Notes: a model not told the origin generated them from the sequence alone. Shown: positions 10,819-21,615, numbered from the stretch's first letter. The stretch: DNA of 64,000 bases from Linnemannia hyalina (GCA_019671135.1 JAHRHY010000016.1:1-64000), one strand, 5' to 3'. Numbers and translations are program-made.

Positions 10819-11318
10819 GGAGGCCTTTCAAGTCCAAATTATCATATGGTGTTTGTTACATCTCTGCAGATCTTGACGATATCCACCGCGTCCATTAGAG
10901 GAGAAGTGTATATATGATATCCAAGCATATAAGACAACCACTTGTAACATTCTTTGTTTAACTATCCTACTAAACACCAACCTACATTCTCCAAACAACA
11001 AAGTCTTCTTATTTTTCGCACACCAAACTCTTGAATATGTCCATCTACTATTAACCTGTAACCCTCACTGCAAGATTCGACAGAGTAGTTCTTGTATGTG
11101 ATCATCTAAAGCACTTGTATTCCCAACTGTATCTTTGTCGTGAAATACAGGGGAGAGATTACATTTTAAAAATTCTTGTGCTGTCTATTGCTATTTTATT
11201 CTGTGTTCTGTTGCCCACTATGAAGAGATATGCCAGTTATGGAAGTCAACACTCCGTTCCTTGGACTTTGGATATTTTTTATATGCCTTTTTATATCCTC
11301 TGCACATGAAGGGGCCGC
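10819..11318 (+). repeat. R1-c module (500 bp, mosaic with small indels)
   Basis: The right end of the tandem. It has several one-base insertions between 10905 and 10990 relative to R1-a (GAAGTG for GAATG, ATATCC for ATACC, CCACTTG for CCATTG, CCTACATT for CCTATT). These fall where the R1-e/f type differs from the alpha type. The 90-codon minus-strand frame is therefore broken. It may be a real recombinant or a consensus error from mixing two R1 types. Confidence 0.85.
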
Positions 11319-12104
11319 AATGTATTGTGTATATCCTCCATCGAGAGCAATACAGTCCATGTTGTTGATCTTCTTACCAATGCCCATCTCTTGTAACATT
11401 TTCCCATCGTTGTTATCACGACATGACGCTGATTTGGATACAAAGAGAACCATTCCATTGGCATCGATGGCCACTTGCGTTCTCAAACCCGATTTCTTTA
11501 GCTTATAAGAATACATTGCTGCTTTATCTTCCCCATATGTTGCTCGAGAGTCATGACCATCCAAGTAGAGAGTTACATGCTTGAACATTGGGGGATTTTT
11601 CCAATTGGCTGTTCGAATACGAATTTCCAGCGAAGAGAACATAGATGCAAAACAGCGTGTAATCTCCTTCTCAAATAATGCACGTTCCACCTTGACGAAT
11701 GTGCTGTATATCAAATGGAATGTGGACTTTGGCATATACTGTGCCATGGAATCCATAGTCTCTCCAGCGACGAAAAAGTACAGAAATGCAATTCCTTTCT
11801 CAAGTGCGTTATATGGACCAGGGAAATAGTGTTTACTCCAGATGGTAGATAGAAAGAAAAACACTGGTATGGCTCCAAGTCTCTTCATCAACACCTTTTT
11901 CATATCCTGTATTCTTGCAATTGGTTTCAACTCTGAACGATGAAATGTCTTGACCTTTGGGCACATTGGCCACGGTTCATCAAGAAATCCCCATTCGTTC
12001 TCCAACAGATTATCAAGCAGCCGTGCAAGTTTCTTTGGCGTAGGGTTTACGACGGTATCAGTCTCCATAATGTCGTTTTCTGCAAAAATAGGGATTACAC
12101 ACAC

Positions 12105-12883
12105 GTAATTATGTCAATTATTCCCTAGAATTCCCCAGATATGTCATATTAAGAAATGGTGGGCATAGCTTAACAAAAGACGAGAAAACAGGTGTACTCC
12201 CTCGCCCAAAAAAAAGCTTTCCAACCTTTTGTCCTCCTCGAAAACCGAGATGTAAAATATGTTTATGTTGATACTCTTTACCTACGTTTTGCTCTTATAA
12301 TACTGCTAGATAACTATGTCCATTTGGATCCTTTTGCTTTTGTATATGTACTCTTTATAGATATATTTGTTATCTTTTTAAAAACTCCTTCCATAATTGT
12401 CTGTACAAATTCTTGCAACTTCCATTGGTATTCCATAACATATTTACCTATTTCGACCCAAGACGATTCCCATTTAGATGTGTATTTTGTTTTACAGATT
12501 GGCTTTGATATCCGCGACAAATATATTCCCCACGTTGACCTATTATGTATCTCTTATTTTATAATCTACTCTTGATCTACTTTAATATTCCACTGCGTGG
12601 GTTGGGTACTCCCTCGCCCAAAAAAAAGCTTTCCAACCTTTTGTCCTCCTCGAAAACCGAGATGTAAAATATGTTTATGTTGATACTCTTTACCTACGTT
12701 TTGCTCTTATAATACTGCTAGATAACTATGTCCATTTGGATCCTTTTGCTTTTGTATATGTACTCTTTATAGATATATTTGTTATCTTTTTAAAAACTCC
12801 TTCCATAATTGTCTGTACAAATTCTTGCAACTTCCATTGGTATTCCATAACATATTTACCTATTTCGACCCAAGACGATTCCC
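12105..12883 (+). repeat. F2 copy 1 end region with two S repeats
   Basis: From the DDE2 start outward: an AT-rich leader, a first S repeat of about 280 bp (12190-12470, begins GTACTCCCTCGCCC, ends CAAGACGATTCCC), a spacer of about 130 bp, then a second S repeat (12608-12883). S repeats form the inverted ends of all F2 copies and contain TTTTTAAAAA. No gene is seen here. Confidence 0.7.
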
Positions 12884-13125
12884 AAAAAGCATGGTTATAG
12901 TCGTATCGAGCTGACGTTTGAAGGTTCATCTTTGAGATCTCTTCAGTCATATCAAGACGAAATGGACAAGACAAAGAATCTCTTGAAGAAATGTAAAACA
13001 TTTAAATGTTCCTTTGAGATGCAGTGGGAGGAACGTGCAAAATGCATTACCTCGATGGTGGCTGTACATTTTCCACATGAGAAACTGTTTGCTTATTGTC
13101 ACTGGTGGAATTCGGTAACCTCTAA

Positions 13126-13620
13126 GGAGGCCTTTCAGGTCCAAGTTATCATATGGTGTTTGTTACATCTCTGTAGATCTCGACAATATCCATAGCGACT
13201 ATGGGATGAGAATGTATATATGATACCAAGCATATAAGACAACCATTGTAACATTTTTTGTTTAACTATCCTACTAAACACCAACCTATTCTCCAAACAA
13301 CAAAGTCTTCTTATTTTTCGCACACCACACTCTTGAATATGTCCATCTACTATTAACCTGTAACCCTCACTGCAAGATTCGCCAGAGTAGTTCTTGTATG
13401 TCATCATCTAAAGCACTTGTACTCTCAACTGTATCTTTGGGGCGAAATACAGGGGAGAGATTACATTTTAAAAAAACATGTGCTGTCTATTGCTATTTTA
13501 TTCTGTGTTCTGTTGCCCACTATGAAGAGATATGTCAGTTATGGAAGTAAACACTCCGTTCCTTGGGCTTTGGATATTTTTTATATGCCTTTTTATATCC
13601 TCTGCACATGAAGGGGCCGC
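13126..13620 (+). repeat. R1-d, solo insertion in REP2 (beta type)
   Basis: A complete 495-bp module flanked by TAA at 13123-13125 and 13621-13623. The uninterrupted target is visible at 27611-27630. The beta type differs from alpha mainly in the first 90 bp (CAGGTCCAAGTT; TAGATCTCGACAATATCCATAGCG) and has GGGGCG in place of GTCGTG near 13440. This is one of the cleanest proofs that R1 is mobile alone. Confidence 0.92.
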
Positions 13621-13820
13621 TAAGAAGTATGGATATATGTGGCAAAACTTTAAGAACCCCGAGCTTATTACACTTTTGCTGGCTAACTATTCCTTTAACA
13701 ATAGACCTATATACTTTGTGGAAGGACATGTAGAAGAGGTAAATGGGAAAGAGAAAGTTATTTTGGGCGAAATAAGGACATTTAAGCGCGAGCATGGATG
13801 TACTGCCATTACACTAGTTG

Positions 13821-14315
13821 GCGGCCCCTTCATGTGCAGAGGATATAAAAAGGCATATAAAAAATATCCAAAGTCCAAGGAACGGAGTGTTGACTTCCAT
13901 AACTGGCATATCTCTTCATAGTGGGCAACAGAACACAGAATAAAATAGCAATAGACAGCACAAGAATTTTTAAAATGTAATCTCTCCCCTGTATTTCACG
14001 ACAAAGATACAGTTGAGAATACAAGTGCTTTAGATGATCACATACAAGAACTACTCTGTCGAATCTTGCAGTGAGGGTTACAGTTTAATAGTAGATGAAC
14101 ACATTCAAGATATTGGTGAGCGAAAAATAAGAAGACTTTGTTGTTTGGAGAATGTAGTTGTGTTTAGTAGGATAATCGCGCAAGGAATGTTACAGTGGTT
14201 GTTTTAAATGGTTGATATCATACATACACTCTCCTCTAATGGACGCGGTGGATATCGTCAAGATCTGCAGAGATGTAACAAACACCATATGATAATTTGG
14301 ACTTGAAAGGCCTCC
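13821..14315 (-). repeat. R1-e module (gamma type)
   Basis: Identical by eye to its partner R1-f but about 8 percent different from other R1 copies (for example CAGTTTAATAG and GATATTGGTGAGCG). The minus-strand frame of other copies stops after about 57 codons here (TTGTTTTAA). The match between the two ends of one element parallels LTR pairs. Confidence 0.9.
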
Positions 14316-14438
14316 TAGGTGGAAGTGTCGAAGACATGTTACATTTTTAAAAAGTTCATGCTATATATACAACCACAAATGCCAACTGTTGACAATTGGA
14401 TAGTTTTTAAAATATCTACTCTTCATCTGTCTCAACAA

Positions 14439-16703
14439 CTACCAAAACTTTACATCTGGAGAGTACAATTTAGGCAATTCCTCGATCGTGAACCCCATGG
14501 CAATTAACTTCTGCTTTTGTTTGTTGTTGGTAAATTTGTCTCGACTATAGTTACTGTCACCGTTTGCAGGTATCTTATACAGCAGTCCAACAATAATGTC
14601 CTCTTCGTACCTCTTGAGCAGATGACATCCGTCGAAAAGGTAGTTGGTTGCATATTCATGCTTCTTGTCAAACGAACATGTTGTCCATTTAATTTCGTCT
14701 TTATCTATGACGATTATACCCGAGGAGCTTTTATCTTTAGGGTACCTTTTCCACATAACATCCTCAGCATCTTTATCATCCTCAGCATCTTTATCATCTT
14801 CAGCATCGTTATCACCCTCAGCATCTTTGTCATCCTCAGCATCGTTATCACCCTCAGCATCTTTGTCATCTTCAGCATCTTTATCACCCACCGCATCTTT
14901 GTCATCCTCAGCATCTTTATCGCCCTCAGCATCTTTATCGCCCTCAGCATCTTTATCATCCTCACATGTGCTCTCATCTTTCTGTGGCAAGCTTTGCTTA
15001 TGCTCATGCGGTTTAAATCCCATAGCAAACAACTTCTCTTTTTCCTTCTGGCTAAGAGAATGACACTCTACATTCTCTGCAGCAATATGGTCATCAGTCA
15101 TCAAGCCGATTACAGTGTCTTTTTTGCGCATCTTGAGAATGTGCATTCCATTTACAAGTACATTCTCGGAATATTCCAAGTACTTGTTAAGTTTTTTCCA
15201 TATCACCTTGGATTTATCTGTTGGTCCTTCTACTGGTACTTCTTCTTCTACTTCGATCTCCTCGTTGAAAAGCGTCTTTCTCTCTTCATCAGACAATGGT
15301 TGAAGTTTCATCTTGCTAAGCATGGAGCGTTCCAAGATATCCAACTCTGGAACATCACCGACACCGCGCAGAGCATCAAGCGTAAACAGGCCAACGTATG
15401 TATTCTTTCCAGATAGCCTGACAATGTACTTGCCATTCATCGTAAACTTAGTTGCATACTCAAGCATGTCGTTATTAGGATGAATCATCCATCCTCTGTC
15501 CTTCGCACGTGCTATGTCTTTCTCTGATCTAATGTTATGCACCGTTGTGGCCAGTGCAAATGTATGTTCATCTTTTCCATCCTTAGAAACGTCTACATTA
15601 GAAGATGGCTCTGCATTTTTGGGCATCTCTGAATGCCTTTTCTTTCGAGAAGTCTTCTTCTCATCATCCTTAGATGACTTTTTATGAGATAGTTTTTCAT
15701 CAGGGTTATCCTTAGAGGTATCATCTCCAGATTCTACATCAGGTCTGTTATTGGACTTGCCATCATCAGAGTCTTTATCATCAGGGGAATCATCGTCAGA
15801 GCCAGCATCATCAGACGTATCACCATCATCTGTATCATCGTCAGAATTCTCATCAGCAGAAGACTCTTCTATTTTTTCTACATCAGCAGGAGTTGCCTCT
15901 TGGAGTCCCATCTTTTGTAATATACGTACCTCTTTGTCAGATAATTTCGGTACAGGAAGATTTTTCCCCATGAGCTCAGGTGGACACAATACAATGTAGA
16001 GGTCCTTTTCCTTCAGCTTAATAATGTACTTGCCATTTACAGTATAGTTTTTTGCATACAGGAAAGCTGGATTAGTTGCATAACGCATCCATATGCCTGT
16101 ATTAGCGAGTGGTACATTTTTCTTGGACGTTATGTCAACTACCTTTGGACTCAACGGAAAGGAGACGGCAATTATATCTTCTTCATCATCATCGGACGGC
16201 TCCTCATCCGATGACTCCTGCTTGTTTCTCTTTCGCTTCTTTGGTTCTTCATCCTCGGAAGTCATATCATCATCTGAAGGGACAAACTCAGGAGTATGTG
16301 TCTTCTTGGTTATCTTGGAAGACTTGGTACGCTTGTTGGCAGGTGCCTTATTGTTACTGCTTTTCATATGACCTTTATGCTGCTCTCGATGACGTCCACA
16401 GTATGTTTCACCAAGTTTGGCTACACTACCACAATTAGCGCCCTTAATGGTTGTGCCTTGACACTTGCGCGCAGGATCGTGGACATAACAATGCATGCCT
16501 TCATCATCAACTTCCTTCATGCATTTGCGCTTGGACTTGGTGCACTTTGCACCACAAAAGTAGTATCTCTCTACTCCCTCATCCTCATCAAGCGCCTTAA
16601 AGATCTTATTTGCATCTTTCTTGGTAAACTCCACTCCCTTCTTAGAAGAAAATGTCTCGAAGGCCTTGGTGATGAGCTCGATTGTAAGCTGAACGTACTG
16701 CAT
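14439..16703 (-). CDS. Acidic zinc protein, F1 copy C (754 aa)
   Basis: As copy A but with one extra seven-residue acidic repeat (DKDAEGD) and a few changes in that tract. Cys/His motifs and the four W...VGL blocks are intact. The start ATG at 16703 has TATA at 16920-16927 upstream on the same strand. Confidence 0.8.
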   Translation of the reverse strand: MQYVQLTIELITKAFETFSSKKGVEFTKKDANKIFKALDEDEGVERYYFCGAKCTKSKRKCMKEVDDEGMHCYVHDPARKCQGTTIKGANCGSVAKLGETYCGRHREQHKGHMKSSNNKAPANKRTKSSKITKKTHTPEFVPSDDDMTSEDEEPKKRKRNKQESSDEEPSDDDEEDIIAVSFPLSPKVVDITSKKNVPLANTGIWMRYATNPAFLYAKNYTVNGKYIIKLKEKDLYIVLCPPELMGKNLPVPKLSDKEVRILQKMGLQEATPADVEKIEESSADENSDDDTDDGDTSDDAGSDDDSPDDKDSDDGKSNNRPDVESGDDTSKDNPDEKLSHKKSSKDDEKKTSRKKRHSEMPKNAEPSSNVDVSKDGKDEHTFALATTVHNIRSEKDIARAKDRGWMIHPNNDMLEYATKFTMNGKYIVRLSGKNTYVGLFTLDALRGVGDVPELDILERSMLSKMKLQPLSDEERKTLFNEEIEVEEEVPVEGPTDKSKVIWKKLNKYLEYSENVLVNGMHILKMRKKDTVIGLMTDDHIAAENVECHSLSQKEKEKLFAMGFKPHEHKQSLPQKDESTCEDDKDAEGDKDAEGDKDAEDDKDAVGDKDAEDDKDAEGDNDAEDDKDAEGDNDAEDDKDAEDDKDAEDVMWKRYPKDKSSSGIIVIDKDEIKWTTCSFDKKHEYATNYLFDGCHLLKRYEEDIIVGLLYKIPANGDSNYSRDKFTNNKQKQKLIAMGFTIEELPKLYSPDVKFW

Positions 16704-17377
16704 GTTTTTGGATATGAACGATATAGATTGTACTTGTGATATGGTGGGTGTGAATGACTTTTCAGTTTATGTGTGGTAGATTGCAGCTGCTTAGTACACT
16801 GATATAAAGAATTGCAATAAAAGATGGTTGTATAGGTATGGATGGTTGTATAGATATGGATAATGGTTGGTTGGTTACTAGATAAGATAAAGATTAAGCA
16901 AGAGGGAAGTGGAGTCCTTTATTTATACTAATTCATGGGACACTGCCACACTGGATATTAATAGCGCTTGCTTATTAACACTGCTTGGCGCTTAGTAACA
17001 AAAGAGTTTTAAAAAGGCATCTAAGTGGTTAATAACGTAGTGTTCCTCGTATGACGTAGATCTTGCTTATTAAGACTGCTTGGCGTTAAAGACGGGGTTT
17101 AAAAATGGTTAAGAATGTAGTATTCTTTTATGACGTAGGTTTGTACATGTGTTTATGTATTCTTTTATGGCGTAGGTTTGTACATGTGTTTATCCTCTTT
17201 GTTAAATAAAAAGGAATGTTGTAGAATAGCATAGAATAGCATCCGATCTACTACAATAATACCATGACTTTTAATAATAGATACCGGTGCATATTAGCGT
17301 CTAGGCAGTTAATACCGTATCTCAACGCTGACTAAATAGGCTATGTATGTCTATTCTTTTAAAAACCTGCAATAAGT

Positions 17378-18667
17378 CTACAAATTACCATTAACATCCA
17401 TTTGTCGCTTCGTACCTCTAAGCTCAATGGAAAGACCGGGTTGCATTATTACTGCTTGATCCATTGGTGTGTCCTCATCAACATTAACATCAACATCACC
17501 ATGAAGATTAATACCAAGAAATTTGTTCTGGAGTTGTGCCATTGTATTTCCATCCTCCACTAGCGCACCAACATCAACATATCCCATTGGTTGCTCAACG
17601 TCGTTCTCTGTCGTCGGATACTCGAATCCTTCGCGAAGCCAAGCTGTATGAATTGGTTCTGCAGAAATCTTCAACAAAGCAACCATCTTTTTCATGTTTA
17701 AGAGTAACAAAGATAACTTCAACTGCAAATTATATGTTTGTTTCTTATCCACCAACACAGGAGTACGGTTGTTGTGTTTCTCAAATGTGGAACCAAGGTC
17801 TGCAAACAGAGATTCCATCTGCGAGCGGAAACTACCAAAGGTGGTATTGTATAACGCTTCTTCCTGTGTAAGTTCCTTGTTCTTCTGTTTACGGTATGGA
17901 TGAGCGAAATTTTGGATTCTAAGAGTGTCAGACTCATCTATAAGCCTCCTTAAGAACTGTGGATACCCTCCATCGAGAGCAATGCAATCCATCTCATGCA
18001 CTCTCTTGTCCAACTTCATCGTTAGCAGCATTGTTCCATCAGCATTGTTCTTGCAAGATGCAGATTTGGAGACAAATAAAGCCATGCCATTACAATCCAT
18101 TGCTACCTGTGTGCGTAATCCTGACTTTTTCAGCTTGTAAGAGTACATATCAGCACTACTCTCACCTTTGTATGTTGCTCTTGTATCATGACCATCAAGA
18201 TGCAATGTAACATGCTTAAATAATGGAGGATTCTTTTCCTTTGCAGACAAAAGGCGTATTTTAATTGTGGAGAACATTGTTGCAATACAGTTGGTGATGT
18301 ACTTGTTGTGCAAAGTATATTCTTTCTTATAAAACACAGAGTGCATTGCATGAAAACTACTTTTTGGCATGTGTGGTTCCATTGCTTCCATAGACAGTCC
18401 TTTGACAAGATGGTAGAGCATTAAAAGACCTTTCTCCACTTCTTTGTATGGACCAGGATACTTAACCTTTGGCCAGATGTCAGCAAGAAAGAAGTACACT
18501 GGAATAGGACCAAGGCGTCGATTTAGGGTTTCTTTTATTTCTGGCATATACCCAATTTCCTTGCTTACAGTACGATGATTATTACGTGGTGTAATTGTTG
18601 GCCATCCAGCGTTGAGGAAAGTCCAATGGTCATCAAGCAGTTGTTTGAAGTGTTTTGTTAGATCCAT
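17378..18667 (-). CDS. DDE1 transposase, F1 copy C (429 aa)
   Basis: The full-length form. The C-terminus runs past the stop of copies A and B and ends RQMDVNGNL. The HLDGHD, ALDGGY and RSQMESLF catalytic blocks are intact. A few residue changes (Q to K near residue 8, V to A in the LADIW block). The ATG at 18667 was chosen by alignment with DDE2 and DDE3; an in-frame ATG at 18757 exists. Confidence 0.8.
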   Translation of the reverse strand: MDLTKHFKQLLDDHWTFLNAGWPTITPRNNHRTVSKEIGYMPEIKETLNRRLGPIPVYFFLADIWPKVKYPGPYKEVEKGLLMLYHLVKGLSMEAMEPHMPKSSFHAMHSVFYKKEYTLHNKYITNCIATMFSTIKIRLLSAKEKNPPLFKHVTLHLDGHDTRATYKGESSADMYSYKLKKSGLRTQVAMDCNGMALFVSKSASCKNNADGTMLLTMKLDKRVHEMDCIALDGGYPQFLRRLIDESDTLRIQNFAHPYRKQKNKELTQEEALYNTTFGSFRSQMESLFADLGSTFEKHNNRTPVLVDKKQTYNLQLKLSLLLLNMKKMVALLKISAEPIHTAWLREGFEYPTTENDVEQPMGYVDVGALVEDGNTMAQLQNKFLGINLHGDVDVNVDEDTPMDQAVIMQPGLSIELRGTKRQMDVNGNL

Positions 18668-18828
18668 AATAATATTTATGTATTGGATTGTCATGACGTT
18701 AACCAACAATAACAATTTTTTAAAAAGGCTTATACTTAACTGTATACACAACAGCATGTAGGATGGTATCTATCATACAGCAAGCACATAGTTGAGAATA
18801 CAAATATATTTTTATATTTTATTCGGTA

Positions 18829-19323
18829 GCGGCCCCTTCATGTGCAGAGGATATAAAAAGGCATATAAAAAATATCCAAAGTCCAAGGAACGGAGTGTTG
18901 ACTTCCATAACTGGCATATCTCTTCATAGTGGGCAACAGAACACAGAATAAAATAGCAATAGACAGCACAAGAATTTTTAAAATGTAATCTCTCCCCTGT
19001 ATTTCACGACAAAGATACAGTTGAGAATACAAGTGCTTTAGATGATCACATACAAGAACTACTCTGTCGAATCTTGCAGTGAGGGTTACAGTTTAATAGT
19101 AGATGAACACATTCAAGATATTGGTGAGCGAAAAATAAGAAGACTTTGTTGTTTGGAGAATGTAGTTGTGTTTAGTAGGATAATCGCGCAAGGAATGTTA
19201 CAGTGGTTGTTTTAAATGGTTGATATCATACATACACTCTCCTCTAATGGACGCGGTGGATATCGTCAAGATCTGCAGAGATGTAACAAACACCATATGA
19301 TAATTTGGACTTGAAAGGCCTCC
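18829..19323 (-). repeat. R1-f module (gamma type)
   Basis: Partner of R1-e in the composite. It is followed by TTG and the continuation of REP2, and its inner junction reads GGTA before GCGGCCCC. Confidence 0.9.
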
Positions 19324-19864
19324 TTGCTGGCTCGCAAAAAGGAATGTTTCCTTCAAGGGATGCATCTCCTAATGTCATTCGTAAATTTAGCAAAGTTGGA
19401 ATTGTGGAAGTTGACAACATCTCTATTGCCTGGCCAAAGCGTGTTCATAACAGGTATAGTGCCCCACTTGCAGATATCTTCGAATATGATGAAGATACAG
19501 TAGACACAAATGTATTACATCTGAAAACTATTCATGTTTCGATGTATACTGCAGCCCACCAAATTTTAGAGCCTGATGAAGAGTATACCATTGTGGCGGC
19601 CGGTCTCAAAGAATTTCGTTCTGAACGTCGTTGGCATTTTATTACAGCATGTGGCATAAAGGTGCGCGAAGGAAAATCGTTGGCAAAGATTTGGAGACCA
19701 TGGCGTGTGGAGCATCTTCAAGGTCTACAGAGAATTGGTAGTGTGAAAGGTGTGCCGTTCATGACATTTCGAGCGATTAGAGTGGTTAATTCACATAATA
19801 TACTTGATATGAAGTGCGAGCGCGTTTGAGAGGTTTTTAAAAACTTTGGAAAGACTTTTGTTAA

Positions 19865-21145
19865 TTATAGACTGGTATTATCGTCTTCGTGGTTTGACAT
19901 TTCCTCGTCATCATCCTTATTTGACGTTTGTTCATCATCATCATCTGAAGCAACATCTATTCCTACAAATTTCTCTTGCATTCTTTGTAACTCAAGACCA
20001 TTTTCCAGTTTGTTTTGTACTGTAACGGTTTGTGTTAACTCTGGGACAAGTTGCCTTTCTCGTGGATAATCTACTCCTTCTTCCATCCATCCACGATGAT
20101 GTGGCTGCTCTTCGATGTCCACTGCTTTAACAAAGTTGCGAATATTTAGCAACAGAAGACAAAGGCGGAATGTAAGATTAAACTCCTTTTTGGATCCAAC
20201 TCGAACAATCTCCTTGTTATTAAACTTGGCGAATGTTTTCATGAGATCACCAAAGACAGCCTCTGACGTAGATCGAAATCCACCAAACATAGCATTAAAG
20301 TTGGATTCCTCTTCGTGGAGTTGCTGTAGTCGTTTCTTACGAATGGGAAAACAGAAGTTACGCTCGTCCAACTTTTCTTTTTCCACAATATCGCCAATGT
20401 ATTGTGTATATCCTCCATCGAGAGCAATACAGTCCATGTTGTTGATCTTCTTACCAATGCCCATCTCTTGTAACATTTTCCCATCGTTGTTATCACGACA
20501 TGACGCTGATTTGGATACAAAGAGAACCATTCCATTGGCATCGATGGCCACTTGCGTTCTCAAACCCGATTTCTTTAGCTTATAAGAATACATTGCTGCT
20601 TTATCTTCCCCATATGTTGCTCGAGAGTCATGACCATCCAAGTAGAGAGTTACATGCTTGAACATTGGGGGATTTTTCCAATTGGCTGTTCGAATACGAA
20701 TTTCCAGCGAAGAGAACATAGATGCAAAACAGCGTGTAATCTCCTTCTCAAATAATGCACGTTCCACCTTGACGAATGTGCTGTATATCAAATGGAATGT
20801 GGACTTTGGCATATACTGTGCCATGGAATCCATAGTCTCTCCAGCGACGAAAAAGTACAGAAATGCAATTCCTTTCTCAAGTGCGTTATATGGACCAGGG
20901 AAATAGTGTTTACTCCAGATGGTAGATAGAAAGAAAAACACTGGTATGGCTCCAAGTCTCTTCATCAACACCTTTTTCATATCCTGTATTCTTGCGATTG
21001 GTTTCAACTCTGAACGATGAAATGTCTTGACCTTTGGGCACATTGGCCACGGTTCATCAAGAAATCCCCATTCGTTCTCCAACAGATTATCAAGCAGCCG
21101 TGCAAGTTTCTTTGGCGTAGGGTTTACGACGGTATCAGTCTCCAT
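19865..21145 (-). CDS. DDE2 transposase, F2 copy 2 (intact, 426 aa)
   Basis: A predicted DDE transposase related to DDE1. Catalytic blocks are YLDGHDSR, ALDGGYTQYI and an R-x-x-x-E helix (FRSTSEAVFGDL). Residues around GPYNALEKGIAFLYF correspond to the helix-turn-helix. The C-terminal 35 residues are acidic. It is convergent with REP2 (stops 35 bp apart around GTTTTTAAAAAC). The start is the ATG at 21145; the frame extends 12 codons further to a GTG. Just upstream is TTTTTGCAG, which could be the acceptor of an intron in the 5' leader. Confidence 0.82.
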   Translation of the reverse strand: METDTVVNPTPKKLARLLDNLLENEWGFLDEPWPMCPKVKTFHRSELKPIARIQDMKKVLMKRLGAIPVFFFLSTIWSKHYFPGPYNALEKGIAFLYFFVAGETMDSMAQYMPKSTFHLIYSTFVKVERALFEKEITRCFASMFSSLEIRIRTANWKNPPMFKHVTLYLDGHDSRATYGEDKAAMYSYKLKKSGLRTQVAIDANGMVLFVSKSASCRDNNDGKMLQEMGIGKKINNMDCIALDGGYTQYIGDIVEKEKLDERNFCFPIRKKRLQQLHEEESNFNAMFGGFRSTSEAVFGDLMKTFAKFNNKEIVRVGSKKEFNLTFRLCLLLLNIRNFVKAVDIEEQPHHRGWMEEGVDYPRERQLVPELTQTVTVQNKLENGLELQRMQEKFVGIDVASDDDDEQTSNKDDDEEMSNHEDDNTSL

Positions 21146-21615
21146 AATGTCGTTTTCTGCAAAAATAGGGAGTATACACACGTAATTATGTCAATTATTC
21201 CCTAGAATTCCCCTGATATGTCATATTAAGAAATGGTGGGCATAGCTTAACAAAAGACGAGAAAATAGGTGTACTCCCTCGCCCAAAAAAAAGCGCTCCA
21301 ACCTTTTTGTCCTGCCCGATTACCGATATGTAAAATATGTTTATGTTGATACTCTCTCCTTACGTTTTGCTCTTGTAATACTGCTAGATAACTATCTCCA
21401 TTTGGATTCTTTTGCTTTTGTATATGTACTCTTTATAGATGTATTTGTTATCTTTTTAAAAACTCCTTCCATAATTGTCTGTACAAATTCTTGCAACCTC
21501 CATTGGTATTCCATAACATATTCATCTATTTCGACCCAAGACGATTCCCGTTGCAAGAATTTGTACAGACAATTATGGAAGGAGTTTTTAAAAAGATAAC
21601 AAATACATCTATAAA
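21146..21615. repeat. F2 end repeats: right end of copy 2 and a stub of copy 4
   Basis: 21146-21549 is the DDE2-side end of F2 copy 2 with one S repeat, ending CAAGACGATTCCC. 21550-21615 is an inverted S-repeat fragment of F2 copy 4, ending CATCTATAAA, where F2 copy 3 begins. The other half of that S repeat is at 25048-25213. Because copies 2 and 3 meet head to head, 20-23.3 kb forms a large palindrome. No gene is seen. Confidence 0.65.

Larger units (their letters stand above)
813..11318 (+). mobile_element. Tandem R1-F1-R1-F1-R1 insertion
   Basis: Three R1 copies (813-1307, 5816-6310, 10819-11318) in one orientation enclose two F1 units. The repeat period is exactly 5003 bp, and the two units encode identical proteins. 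Outer flanks are AAT at 810-812 and 11319-11321, and the interrupted DDE2 gene is restored by removing the insert. Inner flanks are TAC after each R1 and CTA before the next. Either a dimer moved as a unit, or a single R1-F1-R1 expanded by unequal exchange between R1 copies. An assembly duplication is also possible because the units are identical. Confidence 0.85.
279..12068 (-). pseudogene. DDE2 transposase gene, F2 copy 1, split by R1/F1 tandem
   Basis: Two parts, 11322-12068 (N-terminal) and 279-812 (C-terminal), make an uninterrupted 427-codon frame when the insert 813-11318 and one AAT target copy are left out. The protein matches the intact DDE2 at 19865-21145. The insert falls just after the second catalytic Asp region. 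A read-through frame from the N-terminal half ends inside R1-c and would give a truncated 290-residue product without the catalytic Glu. The start is the ATG at 12068; the longer open frame begins with GTG. Confidence 0.85.
1..12883 (+). mobile_element. F2 element copy 1 (left end outside window)
   Basis: Holds the end of REP2 and the DDE2 gene in convergent orientation, then an end region of repeats that stops at 12883 with the F2 terminus (reads GGGAATCGTCTTGGG on the minus strand). The next base, 12884, is inside the REP2 gene of another F2 element: 12884 onward matches 27378 onward of F2 copy 3 without indels. So this copy is inserted in F2 copy 2. The likely duplicated target is AAA, but the left end is not in the window. 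An R1/F1 tandem (813-11318) interrupts its DDE2 gene. Confidence 0.75.
13821..19323 (-). mobile_element. Complete R1-F1-R1 composite, copy C (5503 bp)
   Basis: Both R1 copies point the same way (minus strand) and F1 lies between them. TTG at 13818-13820 and 19324-19326 flanks the whole unit, and the REP2 gene is continuous without it. So R1-F1-R1 moved as one unit. This is the type example of the element in this window. Confidence 0.9.
12884..19829 (+). pseudogene. REP2 gene, F2 copy 2, in three pieces
   Basis: Pieces are 12884-13125, 13624-13820 and 19327-19829. They align without indels to the intact parts in F2 copy 3 (27378-27816, then 23336-23770 reversed), and the frame is open once the inserts and one copy of each target duplication are removed. 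The N-terminal 250 or so codons lie beyond F2 copy 1, outside the window. First insert: R1-d in TAA. Second insert: R1-F1-R1 in TTG. Protein features are described at 26616-27884. Confidence 0.8.
12884..21549 (+). mobile_element. F2 element copy 2 (left part displaced by copy 1)
   Basis: Contains the second half of REP2, with R1-d and an R1-F1-R1 inside it, and an intact DDE2. It ends at 21549 with the F2 terminus. The sequence just beyond (21550-21615) is a piece of an S repeat in the opposite orientation, so this copy landed in the end region of F2 copy 4. Its left end is outside the window, beyond copy 1. Confidence 0.7.
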
